Of a stretch of 64,000 bases of DNA, positions 1 through 8,403 are shown one piece after another (position 1 is the first letter of the stretch; every line of letters starts with the position of its first letter). The stretch covers positions 1-64,000 of the forward strand of contig CAJTVR010000009.1 of the NCBI GenBank assembly GCA_910580075.1, in the 5' to 3' direction. Both the position numbers and the translations under genes were made by a program. Below the pieces are notes generated by a model. It did not search any database. It was given only the letters and a program-made list of their open reading frames with translations, and was not told the DNA's origin. Origin of the DNA: an uncultured Eubacterium sp. GTDB lineage: Bacteria; Bacillota; Clostridia; Lachnospirales; Lachnospiraceae.

Positions 1-842
1 GAACTTCTAAATTTTCTGCTTCAAGGCTGTGGCAGCGGACGGACCGGTGCCTGATACCCTGGCGTTTTGGCACGCTTTATGCTTTGGCACTGGCAGGCAC
101 CTTTTGGGGCTTCCAGGTTCTTTCATGCGTCGGACAGTGTGCCCCAAATCCTGTGTATCAGGCAGAAAATTAAGAATTTCTAACTGTTCTCCGGAGTCAC
201 AGAAAAAGGAAAAAGTTTCTCCGCCCGGCTGGTACTGGATGAATTTTATGTACCTGTCCGGTACCGTTTTCCAGACACGTGCCACACAGCACGGCAGCCG
301 GACGTATATTCTGCCAGAACTAGCTGGATGGAGAACCTGTTCCTTCTGATGTGACTCTGGAGAAAAGCTGGAAGTTCTAAGTATTCTGCTTCCAGACAGT
401 GGCAGCGGATGGATTGTCACCTGATGCTTTGGCGTTATGGCATGCTTTCAGCAGTGGCGCAGGCAGGTGCTTTTGGGGACTTTTGGGTTCTTTCATGCGG
501 CAGACAGTGCGCCCAAAATCCTGTGTGTCAGGCAGAATACTAAGAACTTCCAGCTTTTTTCAGGAGTCACACCACAAGGAACAGATTCTCTCTCCGGCTG
601 GCTGCGTCAGAATAAATATCCGGCTGCCAGGCAGGCACGTAAAATACATCCAGTAACAGCCATCAGCCGCCTTTGTACAGAAGTCTGCCAGTGCCAAAGC
701 AAAAAGCATGCCAAAGCGTCAGGGCATCAGGCACCGGTCCGTCCGCTGTCACAGACTGGAAGCAGAAAATTTAGAAGTTCTTACAGTTCGTAAGCGGAAC
801 AGAAAAAGGAAAACGTGTCTCTTCCCAGCGTCCGGCTAATCT
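1..842. repeat. Nested copies of a palindromic intergenic repeat
   Basis: No real gene is supported before 958. The block is built from related units of about 200-250 bp. Direct copies lie near 1-250 and 361-620, and an inverted copy near 655-842. Bases 1-105 are nearly the reverse complement of 685-781, and the outermost 22 bases match exactly. Bases 285-395 are the imperfect reverse complement of 530-625, and 233-259 that of 626-652. The whole block is therefore a large imperfect palindrome, as if one element had inserted into another. Related copies lie at 30235-30465 and 51998-52185. Long open frames inside it follow the repeat and are not counted as genes. Confidence 0.85.
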
Positions 843-957
843 ATACTTTTCTGGTATCATCACTAATCAAACGGGCCAGTTCAGGAACTAATATGTTCCC
901 GGGATATAATCATATCTGGCATAGAAAAGAATATAGAAAGGATTAAGGCAGGAATTT

Positions 958-1734
958 ATGATATTCGAAACACACGCACATTATGAAGACCAGCAGTTTG
1001 ATGCAGACAGGGACGCTTTACTGCAGTCTATGAGAGAGCATGGCATTTCCAGAATTGTAAATGCAGGCTCTACGATTGAAACGACGAAAAAAAGCATCGA
1101 ACTGGCTGAGAAATATGATTTTATTTATGCAGCAGCAGGCGTGCATCCCAGCGAGACTGACTGTCTGAATGAAGAAAGTTTTGAATGGCTGAAGTCGCAG
1201 GTGAAGCATCCAAAAGTAAAAGCAGTTGGGGAAATCGGTCTGGATTATTACTGGGATAAAGAGGCAGCAGTCTGGGAAAAACAGCGTTACTGGTTTAGAA
1301 GACAGCTGGAGCTGGCAAAAGAAGCGGGCCTTCCGGTCATTATCCATTCTAGGGATGCAGCAGAAGATACGCTTGCAATTATGAAAGAAGCATACCAGAT
1401 GCATATACCAGGCGTTATCCACTGTTTTTCCTATTCCGCGCAGATGGCCAGGGAGTATGTCAAAATGGGCTATTATATCGGGGTAGGGGGTGTAGTGACT
1501 TTTAAAAATGCAAAAAAGCTGAAAGAAACAGTTGAACAAATCCCTCTGGAGAAAATCCTGCTGGAAACCGACTGCCCGTATATGGCTCCGGAACCATACC
1601 GCGGGAAAAGAAACAGTTCACTGTATCTGCCTTATATAGCCGCAAAAATTGCTGAAATTAAAGGAATTACCGAACAGGAAGTGATAAACGTGACAGAACA
1701 GAATGCCTGCAGAATGTATCAGCTGCCGCAGTAA
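958..1734 (+). CDS. tatD: TatD family metal-dependent hydrolase (DNase)
   Basis: A TatD/YcfH-type TIM-barrel metallohydrolase of 258 residues, the usual family length. The family acts as cytoplasmic 3'-5' exonucleases or deoxyribonucleases needing divalent metal. Visible ligand motifs are THAH (H6, H8), GEIGLDY with E92, H130 in VIIH, H155 in VIHCF, and D205 in ETDCPY. The first motif reads FETHAH, where family members usually have Asp before THxH; this is a mild variation. The ATG at 958 follows an AGG-rich site. It lies just upstream of rsmA, a common clostridial arrangement. Confidence 0.93.
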   Translation: MIFETHAHYEDQQFDADRDALLQSMREHGISRIVNAGSTIETTKKSIELAEKYDFIYAAAGVHPSETDCLNEESFEWLKSQVKHPKVKAVGEIGLDYYWDKEAAVWEKQRYWFRRQLELAKEAGLPVIIHSRDAAEDTLAIMKEAYQMHIPGVIHCFSYSAQMAREYVKMGYYIGVGGVVTFKNAKKLKETVEQIPLEKILLETDCPYMAPEPYRGKRNSSLYLPYIAAKIAEIKGITEQEVINVTEQNACRMYQLPQ

Positions 1735-1835
1735 AGTTTCTGCTTAACTTAAGACGTGCAGTTTAAGGCATCTGTATCCTCCTGTCTGCCGGAGAGCAGT
1801 ATATACTGATATATTTTTGATATAGAAAGGAATTC

Positions 1836-2708
1836 ATGGGAGACTTAATTTATCCGCAAAATACAATTGCAGTATTGCAAAAATACAAATTTAATTTTCA
1901 AAAAAAGTATGGACAGAATTTTTTAATCGAAGCACATGTAATGAATAAAATTATAGCTGCATCCTGTGTGACGAAAGATTCCTTTGTCCTGGAAATAGGC
2001 CCTGGTATCGGCACAATGACACAGTTTTTATGTGAATCTGCAAAACATGTGGCAGCAGTAGAAATTGATAAAAATCTGATACCGATTCTTCAGGATACAC
2101 TTAGCAGTTATGGTAATGTAGATATTATCCACGAAGATATTTTGAAAATGGACATTGAACAGCTTGTAATGGAAAAAAACGAAGGAAAACCAATCCACGT
2201 GGCAGCAAACCTCCCTTATTACATTACGACGCCTATTATTATGCAGCTGTTAGAAAGCAGTGTTCCGATAGAAAGCATTACCGTTATGGTACAAAAAGAG
2301 GTCGCAGACCGGATGAAAGCGGAGCCAGGAACGAAAGAATACGGTGCGCTGTCTCTTGCTGTGCAGTATTATGCAAATCCCCGGATTGCTGCAAATGTAC
2401 CTCCAAACTGTTTTATGCCAAGGCCAAAGGTAGGAAGCGCGGTCATATGTCTGGACTGCTATAAGAATCCTCCGGTACAGGTAAAGAATGAAAAACTGAT
2501 GTTTCATATCATAAGAGCGTCATTTAACCAGAGGAGAAAGACGCTTGTAAACGGCCTGAATAATTTTTCAGAAATTCCTCTGACCAAAGATCAGATACAG
2601 CAGGGAATAGAAATGGCGGGACTGCCTGCGAATGTGCGCGGGGAAACGCTGTCTCTTTTGCAGTTTGCAAAGCTGTCTGACTGTTTATATGAAATGATTC
2701 CTAAATGA
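1836..2708 (+). CDS. rsmA: 16S rRNA (adenine(1518)-N6/adenine(1519)-N6)-dimethyltransferase RsmA
   Basis: RsmA (KsgA) dimethylates the two adjacent adenines in the helix 45 loop of 16S rRNA using S-adenosylmethionine during 30S maturation. The 290-residue protein shows KYGQNFL at 24-30, the SAM motif LEIGPGIGT at 52-60, the acidic EID at 76-78, and the catalytic NLPYYI at 125-130. Start ATG 1836 follows GAAAGGAATTC. It sits 101 bp after tatD and 39 bp before the SpoIID-like gene, consistent with one transcription unit. Length and motifs are complete. Confidence 0.96.
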   Translation: MGDLIYPQNTIAVLQKYKFNFQKKYGQNFLIEAHVMNKIIAASCVTKDSFVLEIGPGIGTMTQFLCESAKHVAAVEIDKNLIPILQDTLSSYGNVDIIHEDILKMDIEQLVMEKNEGKPIHVAANLPYYITTPIIMQLLESSVPIESITVMVQKEVADRMKAEPGTKEYGALSLAVQYYANPRIAANVPPNCFMPRPKVGSAVICLDCYKNPPVQVKNEKLMFHIIRASFNQRRKTLVNGLNNFSEIPLTKDQIQQGIEMAGLPANVRGETLSLLQFAKLSDCLYEMIPK

Positions 2709-2747
2709 TTCATATATAATAAAACGCTGGTCATTTTTCCGGGGGAC

Positions 2748-3659
2748 ATGTCATATAATACTAACATGATTGAAAAAATAAAAACCACATTATCACTGAT
2801 TGTTATTATTATATGTCTGCCATACCTTGTGACATTTGTTGTTCAGGGTGATTTTTTAAATGCCCCGGATCAGGAGGAGGAATCCGGACAAGAGCTGGAT
2901 GAAAATACAGAACTATTAATCCTTACAACAGCCAGCGAAATGCCGCTCCAGTATGAAAAAGAAGCCCTTAAGGCACAGACAGTGATTGCAAGGACCAATA
3001 TTGCATATGCCCGGGAAAATGACCAGGCAGAGCCTGAGAAAGTATCCAGAGAGGACATGCGGGAGCATTTCGGAGCAAAAGAATTTCAAAAGTATTATGA
3101 ACTGCTTAAAAGCTGTGCCGAAGAAACTGCCGGTGAAACGGTTACATATGACGGTAAACCGGTAAAACTGCCCTATCATTATGTAAGTGCCGGACAGACA
3201 AGGGATTTTTCACAGACAGACAAATCGATGCCGTATTTAAAATCAGTATCCTGTGCCAGCGATCTGCGTTGTGAGAAGTTTTTAAAAATCGAATTTATAG
3301 ATAAAAAACAGTTTCGCAATAAGCTGCGCGCCGCGTTTCCGGAAACAGAATTTCCCGAAGAGGACATAAATAAAATGGCTGCTGTATCTAAGAGGGACAG
3401 CGCTTCTTATGTTATGTCGGTGCAGATTCCAGGGAAAAAGATAAGCGGTGAAGAATTTAAGAATGCTTTTTCCCTGAATTCAGCCTGTTTTTCTATCAAG
3501 GAAACGGACGGGAAGGTACGTATTATTACAAAAGGATACGGACAGGGATATGGAATGAGCCAGTATGAGGCGAATGAGATGGCAAAGGAAGGAAGCAGCT
3601 ATAAGCAGATACTCGAATATTTTTACAGCGGGATACAGATAGAGAATTATCATACATAG
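2748..3659 (+). CDS. spoIID: SpoIID/LytB domain protein (stage II sporulation protein D-like)
   Basis: A 303-residue membrane-anchored protein of the SpoIID/LytB family. In this family SpoIID is a lytic transglycosylase acting on peptidoglycan during engulfment of the forespore. One membrane segment lies at about 14-32. The family motif around the catalytic Glu is seen as EMPLQYEKEALKAQ (E64 onward). The C-terminal glycine-rich motif is GYGQGYGMSQYEANEMA, from 263. In most members the last motif reads GHGxGMSQ; here His is replaced by Tyr. The ATG at 2748 is only 2 bases from GGGGG, so ATG 2766 is a possible alternative. Whether it is SpoIID itself or a paralogue is uncertain. Confidence 0.82.
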   Translation: MSYNTNMIEKIKTTLSLIVIIICLPYLVTFVVQGDFLNAPDQEEESGQELDENTELLILTTASEMPLQYEKEALKAQTVIARTNIAYARENDQAEPEKVSREDMREHFGAKEFQKYYELLKSCAEETAGETVTYDGKPVKLPYHYVSAGQTRDFSQTDKSMPYLKSVSCASDLRCEKFLKIEFIDKKQFRNKLRAAFPETEFPEEDINKMAAVSKRDSASYVMSVQIPGKKISGEEFKNAFSLNSACFSIKETDGKVRIITKGYGQGYGMSQYEANEMAKEGSSYKQILEYFYSGIQIENYHT

Positions 3660-3673
3660 AGAATTACCATACA
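3640..3673 (+). repeat. 17-bp tandem duplication across the stop codon
   Basis: Two adjacent 17-bp units, 3640-3656 and 3657-3673, differ at one base. The stop codon of the SpoIID-like gene is the first three bases of the second unit. Confidence 0.9.
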
Positions 3674-3729
3674 TAGAATCCATTTTTCAGCATAAATATA
3701 AAAATAACATTTTAATCAGGATTACAGAT

Positions 3730-4272
3730 ATGAAACTGCTTATATTTTTATCCAATACAGTGATACCGCTTCTGATTTTTTATATTGTAGGAACGGGACT
3801 TATACAGAAGCAGAATATTTATGAACAGTTTATTCATGGTGCGGAAGATGGATTTCATACCGTAATTAAAATCATGCCAACCCTGATCGGATTAATGGTG
3901 GCAGTCGGAATCCTGCGGGCATCCGGACTTCTGGATGCCGTATCGTCTCTGGCTGAAAATATAATTGGAAGCATAACTGGAAGCAGTCTGATACCAGGAG
4001 AAATAATTCCGGTATTTATCGTTAGGCTGTTTTCTAATTCTGCGGCGACCGGGCTGGTACTTGACATTTTTAAAAAATCCGGCACGGACTCTGAAATAGG
4101 ATATATGGCTTCGATTATGATGAGTTCTACAGAAACGGTTTTTTACACAATGTCCATATACTTTATGTCTGTTAAAGTGAAAAAGACCCGCTGGACGCTT
4201 CCGGGAGCGATGGCTGCGGCAGTATCGGCAGCAGTGGCAAGTATTGTTCTGTCAAAGTATTTTATGGTATAA
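3730..4272 (+). CDS. spmB: Spore maturation protein B
   Basis: An integral membrane protein of the nucleoside-recognition/gate domain family, 180 residues, the usual SpmB length. SpmB is needed with SpmA for normal dehydration of the spore core. Recognisable stretches are FIHGAEDGFHTVIKIMPTL (about 35-53), VAVGILRASGLLD, and the NSAATG segment near 100 that forms part of the gate fold. Several hydrophobic helices span the whole length. It lies 70 bp after the SpoIID-like gene. No spmA is next to it, although the two are often adjacent. A weak purine-rich site precedes ATG 3730. Confidence 0.85.
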   Translation: MKLLIFLSNTVIPLLIFYIVGTGLIQKQNIYEQFIHGAEDGFHTVIKIMPTLIGLMVAVGILRASGLLDAVSSLAENIIGSITGSSLIPGEIIPVFIVRLFSNSAATGLVLDIFKKSGTDSEIGYMASIMMSSTETVFYTMSIYFMSVKVKKTRWTLPGAMAAAVSAAVASIVLSKYFMV

Positions 4273-4310
4273 TAAACAAAAGTCAGCTTTAACAGATTGG
4301 AGGAAAATCT

Positions 4311-5039
4311 ATGTCAGCAGATGCAGTAAAAGAACTACAAAAAATGATAACGGAATCTGATAATATTGTTTTTTTTGGAGGAGCGGGCGTTTCGACTGAG
4401 AGCGGGATACCTGATTTCCGGAGTGTGGACGGATTATATAACCAAAAATATGATTATCCGCCGGAAACAATACTGAGCCATACATTCTATATGAGAAAAA
4501 CAGAGGAATTTTACCGTTTTTACCATGACAAAATGCTCTGCCTGGATGCAAAGCCAAATGCAGCACATTTAAAACTGGCAGAGCTGGAACGCGCAGGGAA
4601 GCTGAAAGCTGTCATTACGCAGAATATTGACGGGCTGCACCAGATGGCAGGAAGCAGGGAAGTATTAGAGCTGCATGGCAGTGTGCATCGTAATTACTGC
4701 AGAAAATGTGCAAAGCAGTTTGACGCAGAATATATGAAAAATTATGAGGGTGTTCCGCGGTGTGACGAATGCGGCGGTGATATTAAGCCTGATGTCGTGC
4801 TGTACGAAGAAGGCCTGGATACAGATACCATGCAGAAATCTGTTATGTATATTTCAAATGCAGACGTACTGATTATCGGAGGGACATCCCTGGCTGTATA
4901 TCCGGCAGCGGGACTGACTGATTATTACCGTGGCAGTAAACTGGTATTAATTAATAAATCGGCGACTCCGATGGACAAGCGAGCTGATCTGCTGATCCAG
5001 GGAAGTATCGGAGAAGTACTCGGACAGATGAGTATCTGA
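4311..5039 (+). CDS. cobB: NAD-dependent protein deacylase, Sir2 family
   Basis: A sirtuin that removes acyl groups from protein lysines using NAD+, in the cytoplasm. It has 242 residues. The NAD-binding motif GAGVSTESGIPDFRS is at 24-38, TQNID at 103-107, and the catalytic His is H122 in ELHGS. The structural zinc is held by C130, C133, C151 and C154. The second NAD motif, IIGGTSLAVYPAAGL, is near the C-terminus. The start ATG follows TTGGAGGAAAATCT, a strong ribosome binding site. All key residues are present. The closest functional label is CobB/SrtN. Confidence 0.95.
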   Translation: MSADAVKELQKMITESDNIVFFGGAGVSTESGIPDFRSVDGLYNQKYDYPPETILSHTFYMRKTEEFYRFYHDKMLCLDAKPNAAHLKLAELERAGKLKAVITQNIDGLHQMAGSREVLELHGSVHRNYCRKCAKQFDAEYMKNYEGVPRCDECGGDIKPDVVLYEEGLDTDTMQKSVMYISNADVLIIGGTSLAVYPAAGLTDYYRGSKLVLINKSATPMDKRADLLIQGSIGEVLGQMSI

Positions 5040-5070
5040 AGAGAAATCTGAATAAGAAAGGGAGTCTGGA

Positions 5071-5265
5071 ATGGATATAGAGCCGGGAGATATTCTGAAA
5101 TTAAAGAAAAAGCATCCCTGCGGGAGTTTTGAATGGGAAGTACTCCGCACTGGCGCTGATTTCCGTCTGAAATGTACGGGATGCGGGCGGCAGGTGATGA
5201 TGGAGCGGAGGCTGGCAGAAAAAAATGTAAAAAAAATCAATAAAAAACTTGCAAATGACAGCTAA
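5071..5265 (+). CDS. DUF951 domain protein
   Basis: A 64-residue protein of the DUF951 family (Bacillus YyzM-like). It opens with MDIEPGDILKLKKKHPCGS and carries a Cys at 17 and a CTGCGRQVMMER stretch, which could bind zinc. The function is unknown. The start follows AAGGGAGTCTGG. It lies 31 bp after the sirtuin and 89 bp before rpsF. As far as I recall, DUF951 genes sit near rpsF in Bacillus too, which would fit this placement. Confidence 0.88.
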   Translation: MDIEPGDILKLKKKHPCGSFEWEVLRTGADFRLKCTGCGRQVMMERRLAEKNVKKINKKLANDS

Positions 5266-5277
5266 TCATGGTATCAT
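5249..5277 (+). promoter_or_regulatory. Probable sigma-A promoter for rpsF-ssb-rpsR
   Basis: TTGCAA at 5249-5254, a 17-base spacer, and TATCAT at 5272-5277. The -35 overlaps the end of the DUF951 gene. A second candidate -10, TATAAT, is at 5290-5295. Confidence 0.55.
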
Positions 5278-5354
5278 TTGTATTCGTGATATAATAAATT
5301 CCTTGCTTTTTCCAGTGAGGAAGAGGCCAGAGACCAAAAGGAGGTACAATTCGC

Positions 5355-5645
5355 ATGAACAAATATGAATTAGCACTCGTTGTGAATGCTAAAATCGAGG
5401 ATGATGCGAGAGCAGCAGTGGTTGAGAAAGCAAAAGAGTATATTACCCGTGCCGGCGGTACAATTACCGAAGTGGAAGAATGGGGAAAGAAAAAGTTAGC
5501 TTATGAAATTCAGAAAATGAGCGACGGCTTTTTCTATTTTATTCAGTTTGATGCATCAGCAGCTGCTCCGGCTCAGATTGAACAGAAGGTCCGTATTATG
5601 GACAATGTTCTTCGGTTTTTATGCGTTAGGAAAGACGAGGCATAA
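5355..5645 (+). CDS. rpsF: 30S ribosomal protein S6
   Basis: Ribosomal protein S6 (96 residues) of the small-subunit platform, where it pairs with S18. The N-terminus MNKYELALVVNAKIEDD and the segment EWGKKKLAYEIQKMSDGFFY are typical. Start ATG 5355 follows AAAGGAGGTAC. It is the first gene of rpsF-ssb-rpsR, whose order is conserved widely in Firmicutes. In other Firmicutes this operon is regulated by S6:S18 binding the leader. I could not confirm that element by eye. Confidence 0.97.
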   Translation: MNKYELALVVNAKIEDDARAAVVEKAKEYITRAGGTITEVEEWGKKKLAYEIQKMSDGFFYFIQFDASAAAPAQIEQKVRIMDNVLRFLCVRKDEA

Positions 5646-5665
5646 CCGATAAAGGAGATCATAGT

Positions 5666-6115
5666 ATGAATAAAGTAATACTTATGGGACGGCTTACAAG
5701 AGATCCTGAGATCCGCTATTCTCAGGGTGAACAGTCTACAGCAATTGCCAGATATACACTAGCAGTCGACAGACGCTTTACAAAAAATAACGGCCAGGAC
5801 CAGCAGACAGCTGATTTTATTGGCTGTGTAGCATTTGGACGTTCCGCAGAGTTTGCAGAGAGATATTTCCGCAAAGGATTAAAAATCATAGTAACAGGCC
5901 GTATTCAGACTGGAAGCTATACAAACCGGGACGGACAGAAAGTATATACGACGGATGTTGTAGTAGAAGATCAGGAATTTGCAGAGAGTAAAAGTGCAGC
6001 CTCTGACAATACCGGAGGCGGGTTTACGCCAATGGACAGGCCGTCTCCAAGCGCAGCAGGGGATGGTTTTATGAATATTCCGGACGGAATTGAAGAAGAG
6101 CTGCCGTTTGTTTAA
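5666..6115 (+). CDS. ssb: Single-stranded DNA-binding protein
   Basis: SSB protects single-stranded DNA and recruits replication and repair partners. The protein has 149 residues with an OB fold over about residues 1-105. It begins MNKVILMGRLTRDPEIRYS and contains the DFIGCVAFGRSAEF segment. A flexible Gly/Pro/Ser linker follows, and the conserved acidic tip EEELPFV binds partner proteins. It lies 20 bp after rpsF with its own ribosome binding site, AAAGGAGATC. Confidence 0.97.
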   Translation: MNKVILMGRLTRDPEIRYSQGEQSTAIARYTLAVDRRFTKNNGQDQQTADFIGCVAFGRSAEFAERYFRKGLKIIVTGRIQTGSYTNRDGQKVYTTDVVVEDQEFAESKSAASDNTGGGFTPMDRPSPSAAGDGFMNIPDGIEEELPFV

Positions 6116-6159
6116 CAGGTACCAGCCAGCAGGCTGGATTTTAGCAGGAGGTAATAGTC

Positions 6160-6417
6160 ATGGCTTTCAATAGAAATGAGAGAGGCGACAACCCTCGCAG
6201 AAGAACTATGCATAGAAGAAAAAAAGTATGCGTATTCTGCGGCAAGGACAACGTTATTGATTATAAAGATGTTAACAAATTAAAAAGATATATTTCCGAA
6301 AGAGGAAAAATCTTGCCAAGAAGAATTACAGGAAACTGCGCAAAGCATCAGAGAGCGCTTACAGCAGCAATTAAAAGAGCACGTCATGTAGCATTAATGC
6401 CATACGTGCAGGATTAA
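6160..6417 (+). CDS. rpsR: 30S ribosomal protein S18
   Basis: Ribosomal protein S18 (85 residues), partner of S6 on the 30S platform. It has a basic N-terminus, a KVCVFCGKDN segment with two cysteines, and the conserved IDYKDVNKLKRYISERGKIL and RRITGNCAKHQR motifs. The Cys pair with C81-type His residues suggests the zinc-containing form. The start follows AGCAGGAGGTAATAG. It ends the operon ahead of a clear terminator. Confidence 0.97.
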   Translation: MAFNRNERGDNPRRRTMHRRKKVCVFCGKDNVIDYKDVNKLKRYISERGKILPRRITGNCAKHQRALTAAIKRARHVALMPYVQD

Positions 6418-6481
6418 TACAAATTTAGAAGAGTACAGTTTTGCCGGAATTCAAAGTCCTGGGCATGACTGTAAGATACAG

Positions 6482-6514
6482 ACCACCACATGGACAGCCG
6501 TGTGGTGGTTTTTG
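6482..6514 (+). terminator. Rho-independent terminator after rpsR
   Basis: An 8-9 bp stem, CCACCACA with TGTGGTGG around a 10-base loop, is followed by TTTTTG. Confidence 0.9.
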
Positions 6515-6553
6515 TCATATATTATTTATATTTAAGAAAGCAGATGGAAATTT

Positions 6554-8200
6554 ATGAAAAAACTGAGCAAAAAACTGATATTAGTGTCAGCTTTATTAAT
6601 AATTTTAGGGATTTATTATTATGTTACGCTGCCGGCCATTAATATTCATGCCGCAGGATTCTGGACGACACTCGAACTGCTGATTGCAATTGTTACAATT
6701 ATGTATGCAGTTGCAAAAATGCGCAAAATCACAAAAACGAACGTAGTGCAGGTGAAGACAGTAGAATATGCATTCAAAGAGCTAAAACTCGTAAAAGCAG
6801 GATGCATTTTATTTATCATTGTCCTTCTGGTTTTTGCAGCAGGAAATATTTTATCTTCACCGATAATCAATGCTGACCGGTATCAGAAACTGATGGATGT
6901 AAAAGAAAGCGATTTTACAGAAGATATCCAGCAGACAAACTATAATACAATACCTCTGCTTGATAAGGAATCTGCAGAACTTCTTGGAAACCGGAAAATG
7001 GGAAGCATGGTAGATATGGTATCCCAGTTTGAAGTAGGTTCTGACTACACGCAGATTAACTATAAAGATACGCCGGTACGTGTCACGCCTCTTATATATG
7101 CAAATGAGATTAAATGGCTTACAAACCAGAAATCAGGTATTCCGGCCTATATCAGAATCGATATGGCGACACAGAATACCGAATGCGTAAAACTGGACGA
7201 GACGATTAAATATTCGAAATCAGAATATTTTAACCGGAATATTTACCGTCATCTTCGTTTTCATTATCCAGCCTATATATTTGACGATCAGATCTTTTTT
7301 GAAATAAATGATGAGGGAATTCCATACTGGGTATGTCCGGTTAAAAAATTTAATATCGGCCTGTTTGGCGGGCAGACAGTAGGAAATGTCGTACTGTGCA
7401 ATGCTGTGACAGGAGAATGTACTGACTATCCGGTAGAAAAAGTACCGAACTGGGTTGACAAAGTATATTCTGCAGAACTGTTAACAGAGCTTTATAATTT
7501 TTATGGAATTTATAAACACGGTTTCTTTAACAGCATTCTCGGACAGAAAGACTGTCTGAAAGCAACAAACGGCTATAATTACATTGCGCTGGATGATGAT
7601 GTATGGGTATACACAGGTGTTACTTCCGTCAGCGGCGACCAGTCCAATGTCGGATTTGTACTGATGAACCAGCGTACGATGGAAACGAAATATTACAAAG
7701 TAGAAGGTGCAATAGAAGACTCTGCCATGTCTTCTGCAGAAGGACAGGTACAGAATCTGGGTTACCGGGCTACATTTCCGCTTCTGTTAAATATTTCAAA
7801 TGAGCCGACTTATTTTATGGCATTAAAAGACGGTGCCGGCCTGGTAAAAAAATACGCAATGGTCAATGTGCACAAATACCAGTGGGTTGCAATCGGGGAT
7901 ACGGTAAAAGAATGTGAAAAGGCTTATGTAAATCTGCTGGGCACAAACGGGATTACCGATGCCAAAGACGAAGCACTGTACGAACAGATTACAGGAAGGA
8001 TTGCGGCGTCTGCGCCGGTTGTAATAGAAGGAAATACACATTATTATGTGGCACTGGAAAATTCGAACGATTTGTTTGACGTAGATGTTTCTGATAAAAA
8101 ACTGATCGGCATTATACGGTATCAGACAGGGGATACAATCAGTATGACTTATTCGCGGGAAGAGAGCGGACTGCATACTGTGAATGAAATTCAGGAATAA
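6554..8200 (+). CDS. Conserved membrane-anchored protein of unknown function
   Basis: A 548-residue protein that I cannot assign to a named family. It begins with three hydrophobic segments, at about 8-28, 36-56 and 82-104. A region of more than 400 residues follows, without strong hydrophobic stretches, and so is probably outside the membrane. That region is rich in Tyr, Asn and Asp and contains repeated beta-strand-like patterns (for example FFEINDEGIPYWV and YFMALKDG). There is no recognisable catalytic motif. ATG 6554 follows AAGAAAGCAGATGG. It stands alone between the rpsR terminator and the gdpP promoter region, with the same codon style as its neighbours. Clostridial genomes carry similar proteins upstream of gdpP or in this replication region. 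Confidence 0.75.
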   Translation: MKKLSKKLILVSALLIILGIYYYVTLPAINIHAAGFWTTLELLIAIVTIMYAVAKMRKITKTNVVQVKTVEYAFKELKLVKAGCILFIIVLLVFAAGNILSSPIINADRYQKLMDVKESDFTEDIQQTNYNTIPLLDKESAELLGNRKMGSMVDMVSQFEVGSDYTQINYKDTPVRVTPLIYANEIKWLTNQKSGIPAYIRIDMATQNTECVKLDETIKYSKSEYFNRNIYRHLRFHYPAYIFDDQIFFEINDEGIPYWVCPVKKFNIGLFGGQTVGNVVLCNAVTGECTDYPVEKVPNWVDKVYSAELLTELYNFYGIYKHGFFNSILGQKDCLKATNGYNYIALDDDVWVYTGVTSVSGDQSNVGFVLMNQRTMETKYYKVEGAIEDSAMSSAEGQVQNLGYRATFPLLLNISNEPTYFMALKDGAGLVKKYAMVNVHKYQWVAIGDTVKECEKAYVNLLGTNGITDAKDEALYEQITGRIAASAPVVIEGNTHYYVALENSNDLFDVDVSDKKLIGIIRYQTGDTISMTYSREESGLHTVNEIQE

Positions 8201-8360
8201 CGGATGTGGAGAACGCCGGAGGGGAATGCAGTGTATGAATATAATTCATCTTTATTCTCCTTCGGATTCCCGGTCTGTATAACTTATTGAATGGTTACCA
8301 TTTTTAACACGGATTTTTGTATACATCATGAAAACTCTTTTATTTAATGCTTTAACATGA

Positions 8361-8366
8361 TATAAT
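8361..8366 (+). promoter_or_regulatory. Extended -10-like TATAAT before gdpP
   Basis: A TATAAT hexamer lies 38 bases before ATG 8404 but overlaps the in-frame ATG at 8365. If it is used, transcription would start near 8373, so translation must begin at 8404. No good -35 is visible at 17 bases. Confidence 0.45.
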
Positions 8367-8403
8367 GGATACTATCTTTTTGGAAAGGCAGAAGACAGCA
8401 GAA

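Noticed and set aside
7..420. Minus-strand open frame of 137 codons, and plus frames at 29-349, 399-656 and 437-793
   Set aside because: They lie wholly inside the palindromic repeats. The minus-frame peptide (with GETFSFFCDSGEQLEIL) recurs at 30292-30588 and 52067-52252 only because the DNA repeat is conserved. No ribosome binding sites are seen.
8206..8275. Terminator after the 548-residue membrane protein gene
   Set aside because: A weak 10-bp stem with G-T pairs can be drawn (CCGGAGGGGA with TCTCCTTCGG), but no T run follows, so it is not listed as a feature.
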